From NCBI GenBank assembly GCA_034359265.1, contig CP136890.1, positions 66,093,501 to 66,157,500 of the forward strand: a stretch of 64,000 bases of DNA. Reading direction: 5' to 3'. The notes under the pieces were generated by a model that ran no database searches, had not been told where the DNA came from, and saw nothing but the letters and a program-made list of their open reading frames with translations. The stretch comes from Canna indica (Eukaryota; Streptophyta; Magnoliopsida; Zingiberales; Cannaceae). Every line of letters starts with the position of its first letter. The stretch's first letter is position 1. This document shows, in pieces, positions 22,761-35,451 of this stretch. The position numbers were made by a program, and so were the translations under genes.

Positions 22761-25252
22761 TGTCACACCCCGACTGTGGGTAGTGTGACTGGCCAGGGCC
22801 CACATCCTGCTCTATAGCCTACTGTCTATATTGACATCAAGAAACCAAAACATATCGACTGAAAGAAACTTAACATACTTTATAAAAAGTTTGCAAGTTA
22901 CAATATATAAGTTTTTCAAAACAAGAAGAAACATCAACATCAAATCCAAATGGTCAAATATCAAGTTTTACAATTCTTTTCAATTACAACCGTCAGTGTA
23001 AAAATAAAACCAACATAACTAGGACTAGTCTAAGACTCATGGACGCCACTACGAGATATGGTACCGCCTCCGCCCTTTAGCTGCACGATGTCGACACCAA
23101 GCTATTGCTCATGTTCTACAAAAATTAAACTAAATTGTGAGTCCACTTGGGACTCAGTGAGTGGCTCAAATGAACCTCCACATAAGCCTCAGACATGCAT
23201 ATATATCATACAAGGCAATAAAAGAATGTACAAGGAGGTAAAGTGTGTTTCTAATGCAACTACAGACCCTCAACGGACCCATCAGTACCAACTATACATG
23301 ATAACCTGCTACCTTGATTTATCAAGCCTCTGGCATCCGGCCCTTGGGCCTACTCATAGCAATATATCCCGGCTACAGTCGTTCCTACCATACCAGGTAG
23401 CATCATCCTGGCCATCGGCCACATCATCTCAAGAAGCAAGCAAACAATCCCAAACCGTCGACTAGGATGGTCCACTAGTCTTCGGACACCGTCTGAGGTA
23501 AGGATAGCTAGTCCCACCCACTGGGGTCTGGCACCTAGCGGGCTCGCTGGTGCACCTCTAGACCCAAACTGGCCGAGCTGAGCATTGGTCATTTCCGATC
23601 TCCTCGCTCCTCTGCGGACCATCTCAAGCACATTACACAATCAATATCCTAGGGTTTCCATATATATATATATATACACTCCGGGCCTTTGCCCGTATCT
23701 AGCCTACGTCCGGCTACCGGTTCAATAGTTCATGCCGCCCCTTTCAGTATATATGCACCTACGAGTTCTAAGTTTTCAAAAGTATACAAGCAGTCATAGA
23801 AGTGTTATCGTCTCATATCTAAATTTCTATAAATGTGCTATGAACATCTAGTGACACCTTACATGTTACCTAGCCCTCTACACTGTCTTAGGTGAGAATC
23901 CCCATGAATCAACCTTGGAATACCATCCAAGAACATTTAGGGCAGCATGCATAATCCAAAGAAAATGCTCTTATATTACAACATTCATCATATATATCCA
24001 TAATGCACTTGCATAACAATTCTTATACTACCTTAGGAATATTAGTACAATAAGGGCAATTATCTAGCATGGCAAGGTAGTAATGAATTTAAATAACATG
24101 TATGAATTATAAAACATGGTAAGTTTGTCAACATCCAAAGTTTAAGGATCAAATGCTAAGTATGGTTACAAACTAGCATTACTACAATTCAAATCAATTA
24201 AGCTACATGCTAAACTTGTTGTTCTTTCTAAGTATTGTCATATCCCTATGTGTGATCCCTAACATCATGAAATTTCTATCTCTCCTCCTCTCCCTAACCT
24301 TGGCCGAACCATGAGCAAGGGAAACCTCCCTAAGCTCGGCCAAGGTCCTTAAGATAGGGAAAGATGGAGGAGACTTTAATTATACCTTGTCTCTTCAATT
24401 CCTCATACAACTTAACCTCCCCCTCACCCTTGGCCGAACCCTCTTCATGAATTTTAGGGTTCATTCGGCCACTTCAAGGGGCTTTAGAGATGACATACTT
24501 CATCATACGCGAGGTGTTCAAATAAACTACATCAAAACAGTGATATAAGGTCATCTAAGGGCCTTATTGCCGTCAAGGGAATCGGGGAAAATTTTGGCAT
24601 GACCTTTCCCCTTTTCCCATGATTCGGCAACCCCAAAAATACATAAATCGACGATTAAAACAGCGAGATCCAACAAGAAGCTTCATAAAACAGTGAATAC
24701 GTGACGTTGAAATCATGGATCGTCGAAAAAAAATCACGAGAACTCAACCTTTCAACTGGGTTCGGCCACCCGCCTCCCCAAACCTTTAAAACAATAACCA
24801 CTCACCTAGATCGCCAAGAGGATCGGGTGACGACGACTTGAGATTTTTCGGCGACGACGCGAATTCCAAATCGATCCAAGCCCCAAACCCCCTCCTTGCT
24901 CCTTCTCTTCTCCCTTGCAGCCTTGTGCGACTCAATGGGTAAGTCGCACGGCTGCCATAAGGGGGATTTATTCCCTCAACCATCTTTCCAAAGATGGTCT
25001 CAAGGCTCACCTAAGTCATACCCGGAACACGACTCGGGTTCCGACGCAACCCATAACATGACTCGAGTTAACTTAATTTAAGGTATGATTTTATAAAAGG
25101 AAAGTTAGTTATCCAAATAAACTTTATGATTCATTAGCCGAGTCATACCTTTTTACTCGAGGCGATCTTGAGGCTCGACTCGACTACCCCCGAGTCCGAC
25201 ACGCTGCACCAAAATAAATTTTTATATTAGAAAACTTTTTTCGGGTCTTACA
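22761..25252 (-). mobile_element. Solo LTR, Ty3/gypsy-type, copy 2
   Basis: Runs TGTCACACCCCGACTG to TTCGGGTCTTACA with an exact 5-bp target duplication GTATA (22756-22760, 25253-25257). Removing it restores a sequence colinear with E2 (CTTAGTGTTATACCTCAATG). 2492 bp, no coding content, inverted relative to copy 1 at 12945-15518. Confidence 0.9.
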
Positions 25253-25257
25253 GTATA

Positions 25258-27072
25258 CTACCTCAATATTAATGCTTTTTCGGTGTCTCTTTACTCATGA
25301 TGGTAATTACATGTTAAATCCTTGAATTCTCATGAGTAGGTAGAATTTTAGTACTTAGGCAAATTTCATTGAATGAAACTTGCTCTAGGTTGATATTCAT
25401 TATTAGAGACATTCTTTTTAAGTCCAAACTAGTTAAATATGTTTAGAGATCTTACTTTTCAAATATTTCATATTTTAAGATCTCTTTGGTTAATTTTGAT
25501 ATCATGATAACTCTTTAAAATGAATCTCTACTATCTAGCATCGGTTAAGACTTCTAAATGAAAATTTGCATTGAACCTTTGTTATTTAGTAAATTAGCTT
25601 GCTAGTTGGTATATGATTTCATTATGATACTAATGAAGCCTACTTGCAAGTTGAGAAAGTGGTAAATTTGGAAGGCTAAAGAAAAATGGGAAAGAAAATG
25701 AAAATTGTGGAATTTCTCAAGAAATGAGGTATGAGTTTCATTTTGCCAAAATTATTGCATAACACCTCTATTTTCTTGATAAAATGATTTCTCTATGCTC
25801 ATGAATTATTTTTCCTGATAATTGATTGAAATCTCATGAGTAGATAAAATTTTAAAACTTAGACAATTTCATGTCATCTAGATTGAATGAAATGTGCTCT
25901 AGGTAGAAATCCATCTTAGAGACTTCATTTTAAGTTGAAACTTGATATACATGTTTGAGTTCACTCATGATATGTTTCCATGTGATTAAAATTGAAAAAT
26001 CATGTGAAAATGGATAAATTGATAAAAAATTCACTTTAGGCGACCTAAAGTTGAGTATAGTTGACCTAAGTCAACAAATTGACTTAGAGACTTCATTTTA
26101 GGTCCAAACTTCACAAACATGTTTATATTTACTCATGTTAAGTGTCTATGTGTCTAAGTTTGAAAAATCATGAGTAAAAGATCAATTTTGATACTTAGCA
26201 AGTTCATGTTATCATGCTTATTATTGAATGAAATTGTGCTAGGTTGATATTTTGACCAAATGACATTATTTTCATTTCAAACTTGATACACATGCTTTAG
26301 ATGACCATATCTTGGTATCTGAAAATTTTAAATGAAATCTGAAAACGTTTTAAAAAATTACTTATATTGACGAAAATGCCACTAGAACTCAATGAATTTT
26401 AGAAAACCGTGGAAAATTAATTTTTGAATCTGCATATTCCTTGAAAAATCTAGTTTATGACATAAAAATTTCAAAAATCTTGAGTAAGCATGTGATTTGA
26501 TTTGGATTTTTGAAATTGGATTTCGAAACTTTAAAGTATCGTTCTTCCCAAATGTTCATTTCTCGATACTTTGGATTTTCATCGAAATCTTTGAATGAGA
26601 CCTCAAGTATGATGTTAGATCCATGTTTTTGGTATCGCTCTCACTATTACCCGAGAAAAATTAATTCTATAATGGTTTTTGATATTTTGACCGATACTTA
26701 AAAATATTGATACTTGAGCTTATATAAGATTTCCGAATTTGCACTTTAGTTATCACTCTTTGCTATCATGTATGATTTAGTCTCATATCAAATATTTGTT
26801 TTTCATTCATTTGATTGAGATTTTCATGTTTCATGAAAAATAATTTTAGAGTTTCAACTTTGACTAGATTGACCTTTCTCGTCCTTTTTTATTGATGTCA
26901 AAAGGGAAAGAAAAAATAAAGGTAAAAGGGACGAAAATATAGAAAAAACATGCATATAGGTAGGGGGAGTTTATTTACATAGATATGTATGTTGATAGGG
27001 GAAGAAATCCCATGTTTGATATCCTTTGTTCTTAAATGATATATTTTCTTAAGGATGTTTGTCATCATCAAA
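25258..27072 (+). repeat. E1 non-coding tail of degenerate repeats
   Basis: No gene. Contains repeated blocks built around GAATGAAAYTTGCTCTAGGTTGA, TTTAAGTCCAAACT and AAACATGTTTAGA. These recur at intervals of roughly 150-350 bp and align with the E2 tail. It ends in a purine-rich stretch (AGGTAGGGGGAG) near 26960. Confidence 0.7.
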
Positions 27073-27834
27073 GATTTTCTACCTAAGGTTTTCTACCTTG
27101 GTCTTAATCTCGGTTTTGATGATAACAAATATGGAACTAATGTTTCATTGAGAAATACTTTTAGGTTCCAAGTCGGTTAGCGCTCGACATCCTCGATCGG
27201 AAAAATCGGAGAAATTGGCAAGGACGCTCGTCGACTCTCGGGATTCTTCGAGAAGTTAAAGTTTAGGTCTAGGGTGTCTAGCTTGTGCTGTAAATTCTCA
27301 TGATGATACATAAGAACCCAAAAACTAAACCCGAGCGCCAAAACATGAAAAATTGACAAATTAGAAAATGGTCTTGAAATTGACTAAGCCTAGGGAGCTC
27401 CTTAGAGGGCTATATAACCTAGACATTTTCTTGGCATAAAAAATACCGGTAATTATTCCTTATGTAAAAACTAGATTACAAGATATTTTTAAGGAAATTT
27501 TGGAAGCCTTTAGCCTACCCATATTTGACCCGGAAGATTAGAAATTTTTTATTTTTCAAAAATTTGTACTAGACCCTAAAAGTTAGATTTTGATATTTTA
27601 GGTATTTGTATTAGACCCGGAAGAGTGATCCTAAGCATTTCTACAAGCTTCTACTGAGCCATCCTTGGAAGCCCTAGTTTTGTTCTCCACTTGTTGATTT
27701 AGCCTTCAAGCTCCATAGATTGATCTTCTTAAGGCATCAAGAGGACTAGGGAGTTTCTTTTGGAGCTAAGTACTTGTTGTTTGATTTATTGCTCCAATTG
27801 TTATTTTACTTTGTTGTTTATTTTGATTGTATAT
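27073..27834 (+). repeat. E1 3' LTR, left part
   Basis: Matches the 5' LTR from TCTACCTAAGGTTTTCTACC onward. An internal deletion near 27610 removes the palindrome cluster and TATA box. It is interrupted at 27834 by E2 and resumes after 35451. Confidence 0.8.
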
Positions 27835-29298
27835 TGTTGGCTTTAGGTTTTCAACATTGGTCTTAATCTTGGTTTTGAAGATAACAAATATAGAACTAAT
27901 ATTTCGTTGAGAAATCTTTCAGGTTCCATATCGAGTAGCATTCGATGTTCTCGATTGGATAAATCGGAAAAATCGATAAATCGGAAAGACATTGACCGTC
28001 ATGCTCAGGTTCGTCGTGGAATTTCTCGAAGCTCGATGAGTTCACCAAAGTTGCATTGGACGAGTCCAAAGATCAAATGAAAAGCTCTCCAAGTTGATGC
28101 TCGTTGAAAGCCAGAATCCGGAAATGAAGCGCGCAAGAAAAAGGGCTAAAAAATCAATATCAGCCAATGTTCGGTCGACCGATCGGTCGATCGAAGAGTG
28201 TAAGAAAAAAGGCAGTGGCCCTTTCGGTCGACCGGTTGGTCGATCGAACAATGCCAAAAATTGGCAGTGGCTACTTCGGTCGATCGGGCGGTCGACCGAA
28301 AGAGGCCAAAACCTGGCAAAGGATGTGTCGGTCGATCGATCGGTCGACCGGACTGCGGATCGCCAAAGCAGCAATTTGGCGGTCGACCCGTCGATCGACC
28401 GCACAGAGAGAATAAGCAGCGGTCGCCCTAAGTGGTCGATCGATCTGTCGAATGGCCAATCGACCGAGCGGCTATAACGGATAGTTTTTTATCCGTTGAG
28501 CTGTCGTTTCTTTGAGAGGGTATAAATATCATTCATCTAACTAATTTAATCTCTCTCCTCTCATTGTTACAGATTTAATTGAGCATTCAAAGGAGATTTT
28601 TAAGCCTTCCAAAAGATTAACTGCTTGCGCTCGGTTCTTCCGCCGACAACTTCTTCAAGCGCACACTCTGCCTTAACTCAGGAATTGATTCAAGCTCTAC
28701 GACTCGGCGAGTTGGAGGTTCCAAGGCTTGGAAAAGAGCATTGATCCTTGGTTTTATTCTAAGCTCTTTACATTGTAATTTTAACTGTTTATTTGAACCT
28801 ATTTTTTTCTTGGATTTGAGTCTGTTGAAGACCTTGTGTATAAGTGGTATCCTTGGTGTAGAAGGAGTAAAGTCACTTGTGTAAACTTAATTTTATTAGG
28901 ATTAGCTGAGTTGACCCTTAGGGTTGAGGTGGAAGAGTGCTCTTGATAAGAAGTCGGAGACTTCCGGGTGTTGAAGTGCCTTAGGTCGAGAGTGCGGCTC
29001 TTCGAGTCAAAGTCCTCATTGTAAGGGAAACAAGAATTAATCTAGTAAATCTAGTATGGAAATCCTAAGCGGGGTGTTTAGGTAGTGGAGTAGGCATTGG
29101 GGCCGAACCACTATAAATTTATGTGTTAGCATTATTATCTATTGTTGTTGTGTTTAATTGTTTTATCTTACTTCCGCATTAAATCACATAATTGCAACTT
29201 GCCTAAGTGATCTAAGTAAATGATTAAAATCGGAATTAGACGAACGGTTTAGTTAACACACTATTCACTCCCCCTCTAGTGTTGCCATTTCGGCTATA
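27835..29298 (+). repeat. E2 5' LTR
   Basis: Starts TGTTGGCTTTAGG, ends CATTTCGGCTATA. Palindrome cluster 28170-28480, TATA box TATAAATA at 28520. The conserved R/U5 block GTAGGCATTGGGGCCGAACC is near 29088. Confidence 0.88.
28170..28527 (+). promoter_or_regulatory. Palindrome cluster and TATA box in E2 LTR U3
   Basis: About seven imperfect palindromes of 18-26 bp built from CGGTCGACCG, GGTCGATCGA and TCGGTCGATCG, separated by roughly 30-40 bp of purine-rich spacer with repeated TTGGCAGNGGC. They stop about 50 bp before TATAAATA. Equivalent clusters precede the TATA box in the other family-A LTRs. The position suggests promoter control, but that is inference. Confidence 0.6.
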
Positions 29299-29300
29299 AT

Positions 29301-29312
29301 TGGTATTAGAGC
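29301..29312 (+). other. E2 primer-binding site (initiator tRNA-Met)
   Basis: TGGTATTAGAGC, one base off TGGTATCAGAGC, two bases after the 5' LTR. Confidence 0.8.
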
Positions 29313-29365
29313 GGGTCGTAGATTGTGATTTCACAATCCCTTCTACAATTTGTCTCGATCCTAAA

Positions 29366-30778
29366 ATGGCACTAGAGTCAGTAGCGTCTTCACCTCCTAG
29401 GTTTGATGAATCGAACTTTGGTCTTTGGAAGTCTAGAATGTACACCTACATGAAGACCGGAGGTTTTGGTGTTTATAACATATTAAAATTTGAATACACA
29501 TTTCCTAAGATTGACATGTATGCATGACTGGAGCGAACTTGACAAGAAAATGTTTCAATTTAATGGAGAAGCTATGAATTGCATATTTTGTGCCATACCA
29601 AATAACATTCTTGAAAAAGTCATGCATTGTTCAACGGCTTCTGATTTATGGGCTACTTTAAATATTTTATATGATTATGTCAAAACTGAAGAGATTGACA
29701 CTTTTGATGAAGGTGATGATGACAATGGTCACTCACCTACTACTAATCTCAATTTTGATGCCTATAGTGCTTCTAGTCAAAGAAGCAACTCTAAAAGCCG
29801 GAAGAGAAAGGTAATTTGCCACTTGTGCAAAGAAAAAGGGCATGTAAAGAAGAATTGCCCTACCATGAAAAACAAGGCAAAGAAGAGGTCAAGTGCTTCC
29901 ACCTCCACATTTTACTCAAGTGAAGCATCCTCTTTTCATGACCATGAAGCAACTTCGAAAGTTTACCTCATGGATGCTAATGATGAGGTACACTCTTCTC
30001 CTTCTAGTCATGCTAATGATAATGATGATGCTAGCTCTACTAGTTCTCATAACATGTCATATGATGAGTTAGTAGATGAGTGTAAGAAAATGTATGCCTT
30101 GCTTGTTAGAAAAGATAAGGAAAACAAAATGTTGAAAAAAGAAAATGTGATGCTTAATTCTCATTTGCATGAATCCAAACTAGAAAATGAAAAATTGAAA
30201 TCTAGGGTCATTTGATTCATGCCATGATAATGTAGAACTTGAGCTTAAGGATTTGAAGCTTAAAAATGACAATTTAGAAAATGAGAATTGCATGTTAAAA
30301 TCTCAATTACATGCATTGCATAAATCTATGAATGAGTTGAAAAATGAGATGTTGATTTTAAGTAGGAAAGTCAATGCTTCTTCTTTTAATTCTAAAAATC
30401 AAAATGTCTCATTTAGGAAACCTCAAAAAAGGAATGCCAATGTTCATCATTATTCCCATGCTATGCATTCTATCGTTAGACCTCATGATCATAAGAAGAG
30501 GAATGATGTTTCTAAGAATGCTCATACATCATGTTTCACATGATAAGCATTCTAAAAATAGATCTAATGTCCATAGCATAAATAAAAAGAAATTCAATGG
30601 ACATTGTTTTTGTTGTGATACTTTCGGCTATGCAATTTATGATTGTGCATTTAAGAAGAATCCAAGTGTTGCTAAGACACTTTGGATACCTAGGCCAACT
30701 AACCCCCAAGGACCCAAAGCTATTTGGGTATCAAAGATTTCTTGCTCTATTGTAGGGGGAGTTACCACACAAGGATAA
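29366..30778 (+). pseudogene. E2 Gag, split by frameshifts
   Basis: Starts MALESVASSPPRFDESNFGL at 29366 and shifts near 29520 to a 241-codon frame with NNILEKVMHCSTASDLWATL and the knuckle CHLCKEKGHVKKNC. A stop after KSRVI (30213) precedes a second segment (30253-30543) with a coiled coil (NDNLENENCMLKSQLHALHK). After another shift near 30545 the second knuckle CFCCDTFGYAIYDC (Tyr replaces His) and TLWIPRPTNPQGPKAIW follow, ending at 30778. Same architecture as E1 Gag but with a single first knuckle. No protease motif follows. Confidence 0.87.
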
Positions 30779-30779
30779 G

Positions 30780-33700
30780 GGAAAGTGATGTGTTGAAGTT
30801 GGCCAAGAATTCAATGAAAGATCCTTACATGGTTGCAACTTCAAGATTCTCACCTATGATGCCTTAGTAAGGTTGGCATCAAAAGTACTTTGGTATCATC
30901 TCTTATACTCTAATGTTTAAATTATAGTTGGACTTTGATATATGCTTATTAGTAGATTTCCCGGTCATGATATGATTTTAAAAATATTTTTGATTTTTGA
31001 TTTCCGATCTCTTCGGAGACCTATGTGGCCTGTAATAGGCCTAAGCGACCTTACGGTTCTAAATCGTAGGCTAATTGTGGCCTTTCGGTTTTCAACTAAT
31101 AGGAAGGGTTGGAGATCATGTTTTCATATTTATTATTTTTTATGATCTCTTAAAATTCATTTTGGTATCACTTGACTCTATTTAAAACGAATTTCAAACT
31201 ATTTAGCAAAGTGAACTTTGATAATGATACTTGATGTTTCTCTTTGCTTTTTGGTTGGGTTAGCTTGCTATGTAGCTATATTTTCTCTAAAATATTAGTG
31301 TAGTTTACTTGTAAGTTATAAGTATTTTAGGAAGGCTAATAACTAGGAAGAAAAAGATTAGTTTGGCAAATTATCATGAATAAGGTATAACTTTGATAAA
31401 TTCAAAATCTTAGTGTTATACCTCAATGTTTAAGCTTAAATTACGTCTCTATACTCATGATTAGAATTGCATGTTAAAATCCTTGAATTCTCATGAGTAT
31501 GTAGGATTTTAGTACTTAGACAAATTTCATTGAATGAAACTTGCTCTAGGTTAATACTTACTATTAGAGACATTCCTTTAAGTCCAAACTAGTTAAACAT
31601 GTTTAGAGATCTTATTCCTCAAATATTTCATATCTTAAGATCTCTTTGATTAATTTTGATATCATGACAATTCATTTAAAATGAATCTCTACTATCTAGC
31701 ATAGGTTAAGGTTTTTAAATGAAACTTTGCATTGAACCTTTGCTATTTAGTATTTTAGCTTGCTAGTTGGCATATAATTTTGTTTTGATACTAATGAAGC
31801 CTACTTGCAAGTTAAGAAAGTGGTAAACATTGAAGGCTATGCTATCATGAAGAAAAGTGAAAAGTAAATGACAAGTTTGACAAAATTCTATTGAAAGAGG
31901 TATGAATTTGATTTTACAAAAATCTTAATATAATACTTGAATATTCATGCTTTAATGATGTCTCTATATACTCATGATTGATGTTGCATGATAAATATAT
32001 GAAAATTTCATGAGTAGGCAAAATTTTGATAACTTAGGCAATTTCATGTTATCTTGATTGAATGAAACTTGCTCTAGGTTGAAATTATTATTAGATACCT
32101 CATTTTTGAGTAAAAGACCAAATAAACATGTTTAGATACACATATCACATAATTCTAGGTGTTTAATCATGAAAATTCATGTCTAGATGAATAATGTGAT
32201 AACTATATCACTTTAGGAGACTTAAACTTGGAAAAGTTTGATCCAAGTCAACAAATCGACTTGGATACTTCATTTTAAGTCCAAACTTCATAAACATGTT
32301 TAGGAATATGTATTACATGTTTCCAAAGTACTTAGAGTGAAAAATTCATATGGATATGAAAAAAATGACATAGAGGTGGTTTCATGAAAATCTCTTTTGA
32401 ACCAAGTTGACCCAAATCAACAAGTTGACTTAAAAGTCTCATTTTTAATCCATATTTGAGAAACATGTTTAGATTTACTCATGTTAGGTGTTCATAAGCT
32501 TAAATTTGAAAAATCATGAGTAAATGATAAGAGTGAAACTTAGCAAATTTCATGAAAACTAGTTTAGTTTTGAATGAAACCATGCTAGGTTGATATCTTG
32601 ACTTAAGGACATAATTTTCATTCCAAACTTGACATACACTATTTACATGATCATTATGTAGTGTCATAAAAGTTTGAATGAAAACTGACCACTCTTTGAA
32701 AATAACTGAAAATTATGGAATTGTCATTTTGACCAATATTTGGTATCAGCATTTTCAGTTATTTCTAGAAAAATATAGGAAAAATCCTTTTTAGATGATT
32801 CTTAAAATTGCACTTTCACTAAAAAATCTAGTTTATTGTGTAAAAATTTCAAAAAAAATCATCAAGAATCTGATTTAAAATGGAATTTTGAAGTTGGATT
32901 TCTAAAATACAAAGTATCATTCTCTTGAAATATCAATCTTTTTCGATACTTTGTTTTCTCATCAAAAACTTCAAATGAAAACTAATGTATACCATTTTGA
33001 TTCATTGTCTAAAATCATTCACACCATTGCTTGAGTAAAATCATTCATAGGAATGATTTTGATAATTTGAATGATAACTAAAAATATTCATTTTTTTCTT
33101 GAAAATAATATAGGATAAAAAATGAACTTAGAAAATACATGCATTTTGAATGACTATTCAATAATTGCAATAAAAAATTTTCATCCAACAATTGATATTT
33201 CAAATCTTGAAGTATAGGTTAACGTCAACAAAGTGACTTAGAAATTTCATTTTAAGCCCAAACTTGATTCATAGACTTACATTCTCTCATGTTTGATGTC
33301 TAGATGCTTAAGATAGAGAAAACATGAGTAGATAGCAAAACTTGATACTTAGCATTTTCATGTTTTCATATTTATTTCAAATGAAAACATGCTAAGTTCA
33401 TACTTGGATTAAATGACACTAGTTTCACTTCAAACTTGATATATAGGATTTAAATGACCATATCTTGATATTTTGAAAGTTTAAATGAAATCTAAAAATG
33501 TCATGAAAAATATATGAGTACATTCATACTTGAGTGCATACATGTTTTTGTTTTGAATTCAAATATTTAGTTTTGAACATATCATGTATGACTTTGTTTC
33601 ATATCAAATACTTGTTTTTTTTTCATCCCTTTGGTTGAGATTGTCATGTTTCATGAAAAATATTTAAAGTCTCAAATTAATGAAAAAAAATATTTTTTTT

Positions 33701-33918
33701 TCATCCCTTTGACTAGATTAACCTTTCTTGCCCTTTTTGATTGATGTCAAAAGGGGGAGAAGATTATAGTTAAAGGGGAGGAAAAATATAGGAAATTCAT
33801 GCATATAGATAGGGGGAGTTTATTTTCATAGATATGTATGTTGATAGGGGGAGAAATCCCTTAGTTGATATCCTCTATGCCTTAATGATATATTTTCTTA
33901 AGGATGTTTGTCATCATC
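30780..33918 (+). repeat. E2 non-coding 3' tail with degenerate tandem blocks
   Basis: 3.1 kb without any supported ORF. Blocks with GAATGAAAC-TTGCTCTAGGTT, CATTTTAAGTCCAAACTT, AAACATGTTTAGA and TTACTCATGTTAGGTG recur near 31490-31620, 32000-32130, 32250-32310, 32420-32650 and 33230-33450. They look like one ancestral unit multiplied and diverged. The region between them is AT-rich. Confidence 0.7.
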
Positions 33919-33932
33919 AAAAAGGGGGAGAT
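33919..33932 (+). other. E2 polypurine tract
   Basis: AAAAAGGGGGAG directly before the 3' LTR start; primes plus-strand synthesis in LTR elements. Confidence 0.85.
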
Positions 33933-35446
33933 TGTTGGCTTTAGGTTTTCAACCTTGGTCTTAATCTCGATTTTGATGATAACAAACATGGAACTAATAT
34001 TTCGTTGAGAAATCTTTCAAGTTCCATATCAAGTAGCGTTCGATCTCCTCGATCGAATAAATCGGAAAAATCGATAAATCAGAAGGACATTGACTGTTGC
34101 GCTCGGGTTCGTCGTGGAATTTCTCAAAGCTCAATGAGTGCACCAAAGTCGCATTGGACGAGTCCAAAGATCAAATGAAAAGCTCTCCAAGTTGATGCTT
34201 GTTGAAAGCTGGAACCCGAAAATGAAGCGCGCAAGAAAAAGGGTTGAAAAATCAATATCAGCCTATGTTCGGTCGACCGGTCGGTCGATCGAAGAGTGTA
34301 AGAAAAAAGGCAGTAGCCCTTTTCGTCGACTGAACAGTGCAAAAAATTGGCAGCGGCTACTTCGGTCGACGGGCGGTCGACCGACAGAGGCCAAAACCTG
34401 GCAGAGAATGCGTTGGTCGACCGATCGATTGATTGGACTGCGGATCGCGAAAGCAGCATTCTGCGTCGGTCGACCGGGCGGTCGACCGAAGTGGGGGAAT
34501 ACAGAGTTGCGTCTGGCGGTCGACCCATCGGTCGATTGCACAGAGAGAATAAGCAGCGGTCGCTCTAAGCGATCGATCGGTCGGTCGATCGGCCAATCGA
34601 CCGAGCGACTGTAACGGATAGTTTTCTATCCGTTGAGCTGTCGTTTCTTTGAGAGGGTATAAATATCATTCATCTAACTCATTTAACCTCTCTCCTGTCA
34701 TTGTTATAGATTTAATCGAGCGTTCAAAGGAGATTTTTAAGCCTTCCAAAAGATTAATTGCTTGCGCTCGGTTCTTCCGCCGACAACTTCTTCAAGCGCA
34801 CACTTTGCTCAACTCGGGAATTGATTCGAGCTCTACGACTCGGCGAGTTGGAGGTTACAAGGCTTGGAAAAGAGCATTGATCCTTGGTTTTATTCTAAGC
34901 TCTTTTCATTGTAATTTTAATTATTTATTTGAACCTAATTTTTTCTTGGATTTGAGTCTGTAGAAGACCTTCTGTTAGGTCTTGTGTATAAGTGGTATCC
35001 TTGGTGTAGAAGGAGTAAAGCCACTTGTGTAAATTTAGTTTTACTAGGATTAGTTGAGTTGACCCTTAGGGTTGAGGTGGAAGAGTGCTCTTGATAAGAA
35101 GGCGGAGACTTCCGGGTGTGGAAGTGCCTTAGGTCGAGAGTGCGACTCTTCGAGTCAAAGTCCTCATTGTAAGGGAAACAAGAATTAATCTAGTAAACCT
35201 AGTTTAGAAATTCTAAGTGGGGTGCTTAGGTAGTGGAGTAGGCATTGGGGCCGAATCACTATAAATTTATGTGTTAGCATTGTTATCTATTGTTGTTGTG
35301 CTTAATTGTTTTATCTTGCTTCCACATTAAATCACATAATTGCAACTTGCCTAAGTGATCTAAGTAAACGATTAAAATCGAAATAAGGCGAACGGTTTAG
35401 TTAACACACTATTCACGCCCCCTCTAGTGTTGCCATTTCGACTACA
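33933..35446 (+). repeat. E2 3' LTR
   Basis: TGTTGGCTTTAGG to CATTTCGACTACA. Palindrome cluster 34265-34610, TATAAATA at 34660. Carries an extra palindrome segment around 34465-34500 not present in the 5' LTR. Confidence 0.88.
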
Positions 35447-35451
35447 TATAT

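Larger units (their letters stand above)
27835..35446 (+). mobile_element. Gag-only LTR retrotransposon E2 (family A), complete ends
   Basis: 7.6 kb with both LTRs, primer site, gag, non-coding tail and polypurine tract, flanked by an exact 5-bp duplication TATAT (27830-27834, 35447-35451) inside the E1 3' LTR. No pol genes. The LTRs (1464 and 1514 bp) differ by several short indels, including one more palindrome unit in the 3' LTR, so it is not recent. Confidence 0.9.

Noticed and set aside
28042..28477. Asp/Arg/Ser-rich proteins on both strands (also 34124-34614, 53909-54376, 59669-60053)
   Set aside because: The palindromes GGTCGACC and CGATCG give open frames in all directions (DRSTDRSID patterns). 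They do not align as one frame between LTR copies.
28170..28480. CRISPR-like array of palindromic repeats with spacers
   Set aside because: Repeats are not identical, spacers are themselves related, the cluster lies in U3 of a plant LTR and recurs in every family copy. No cas genes.
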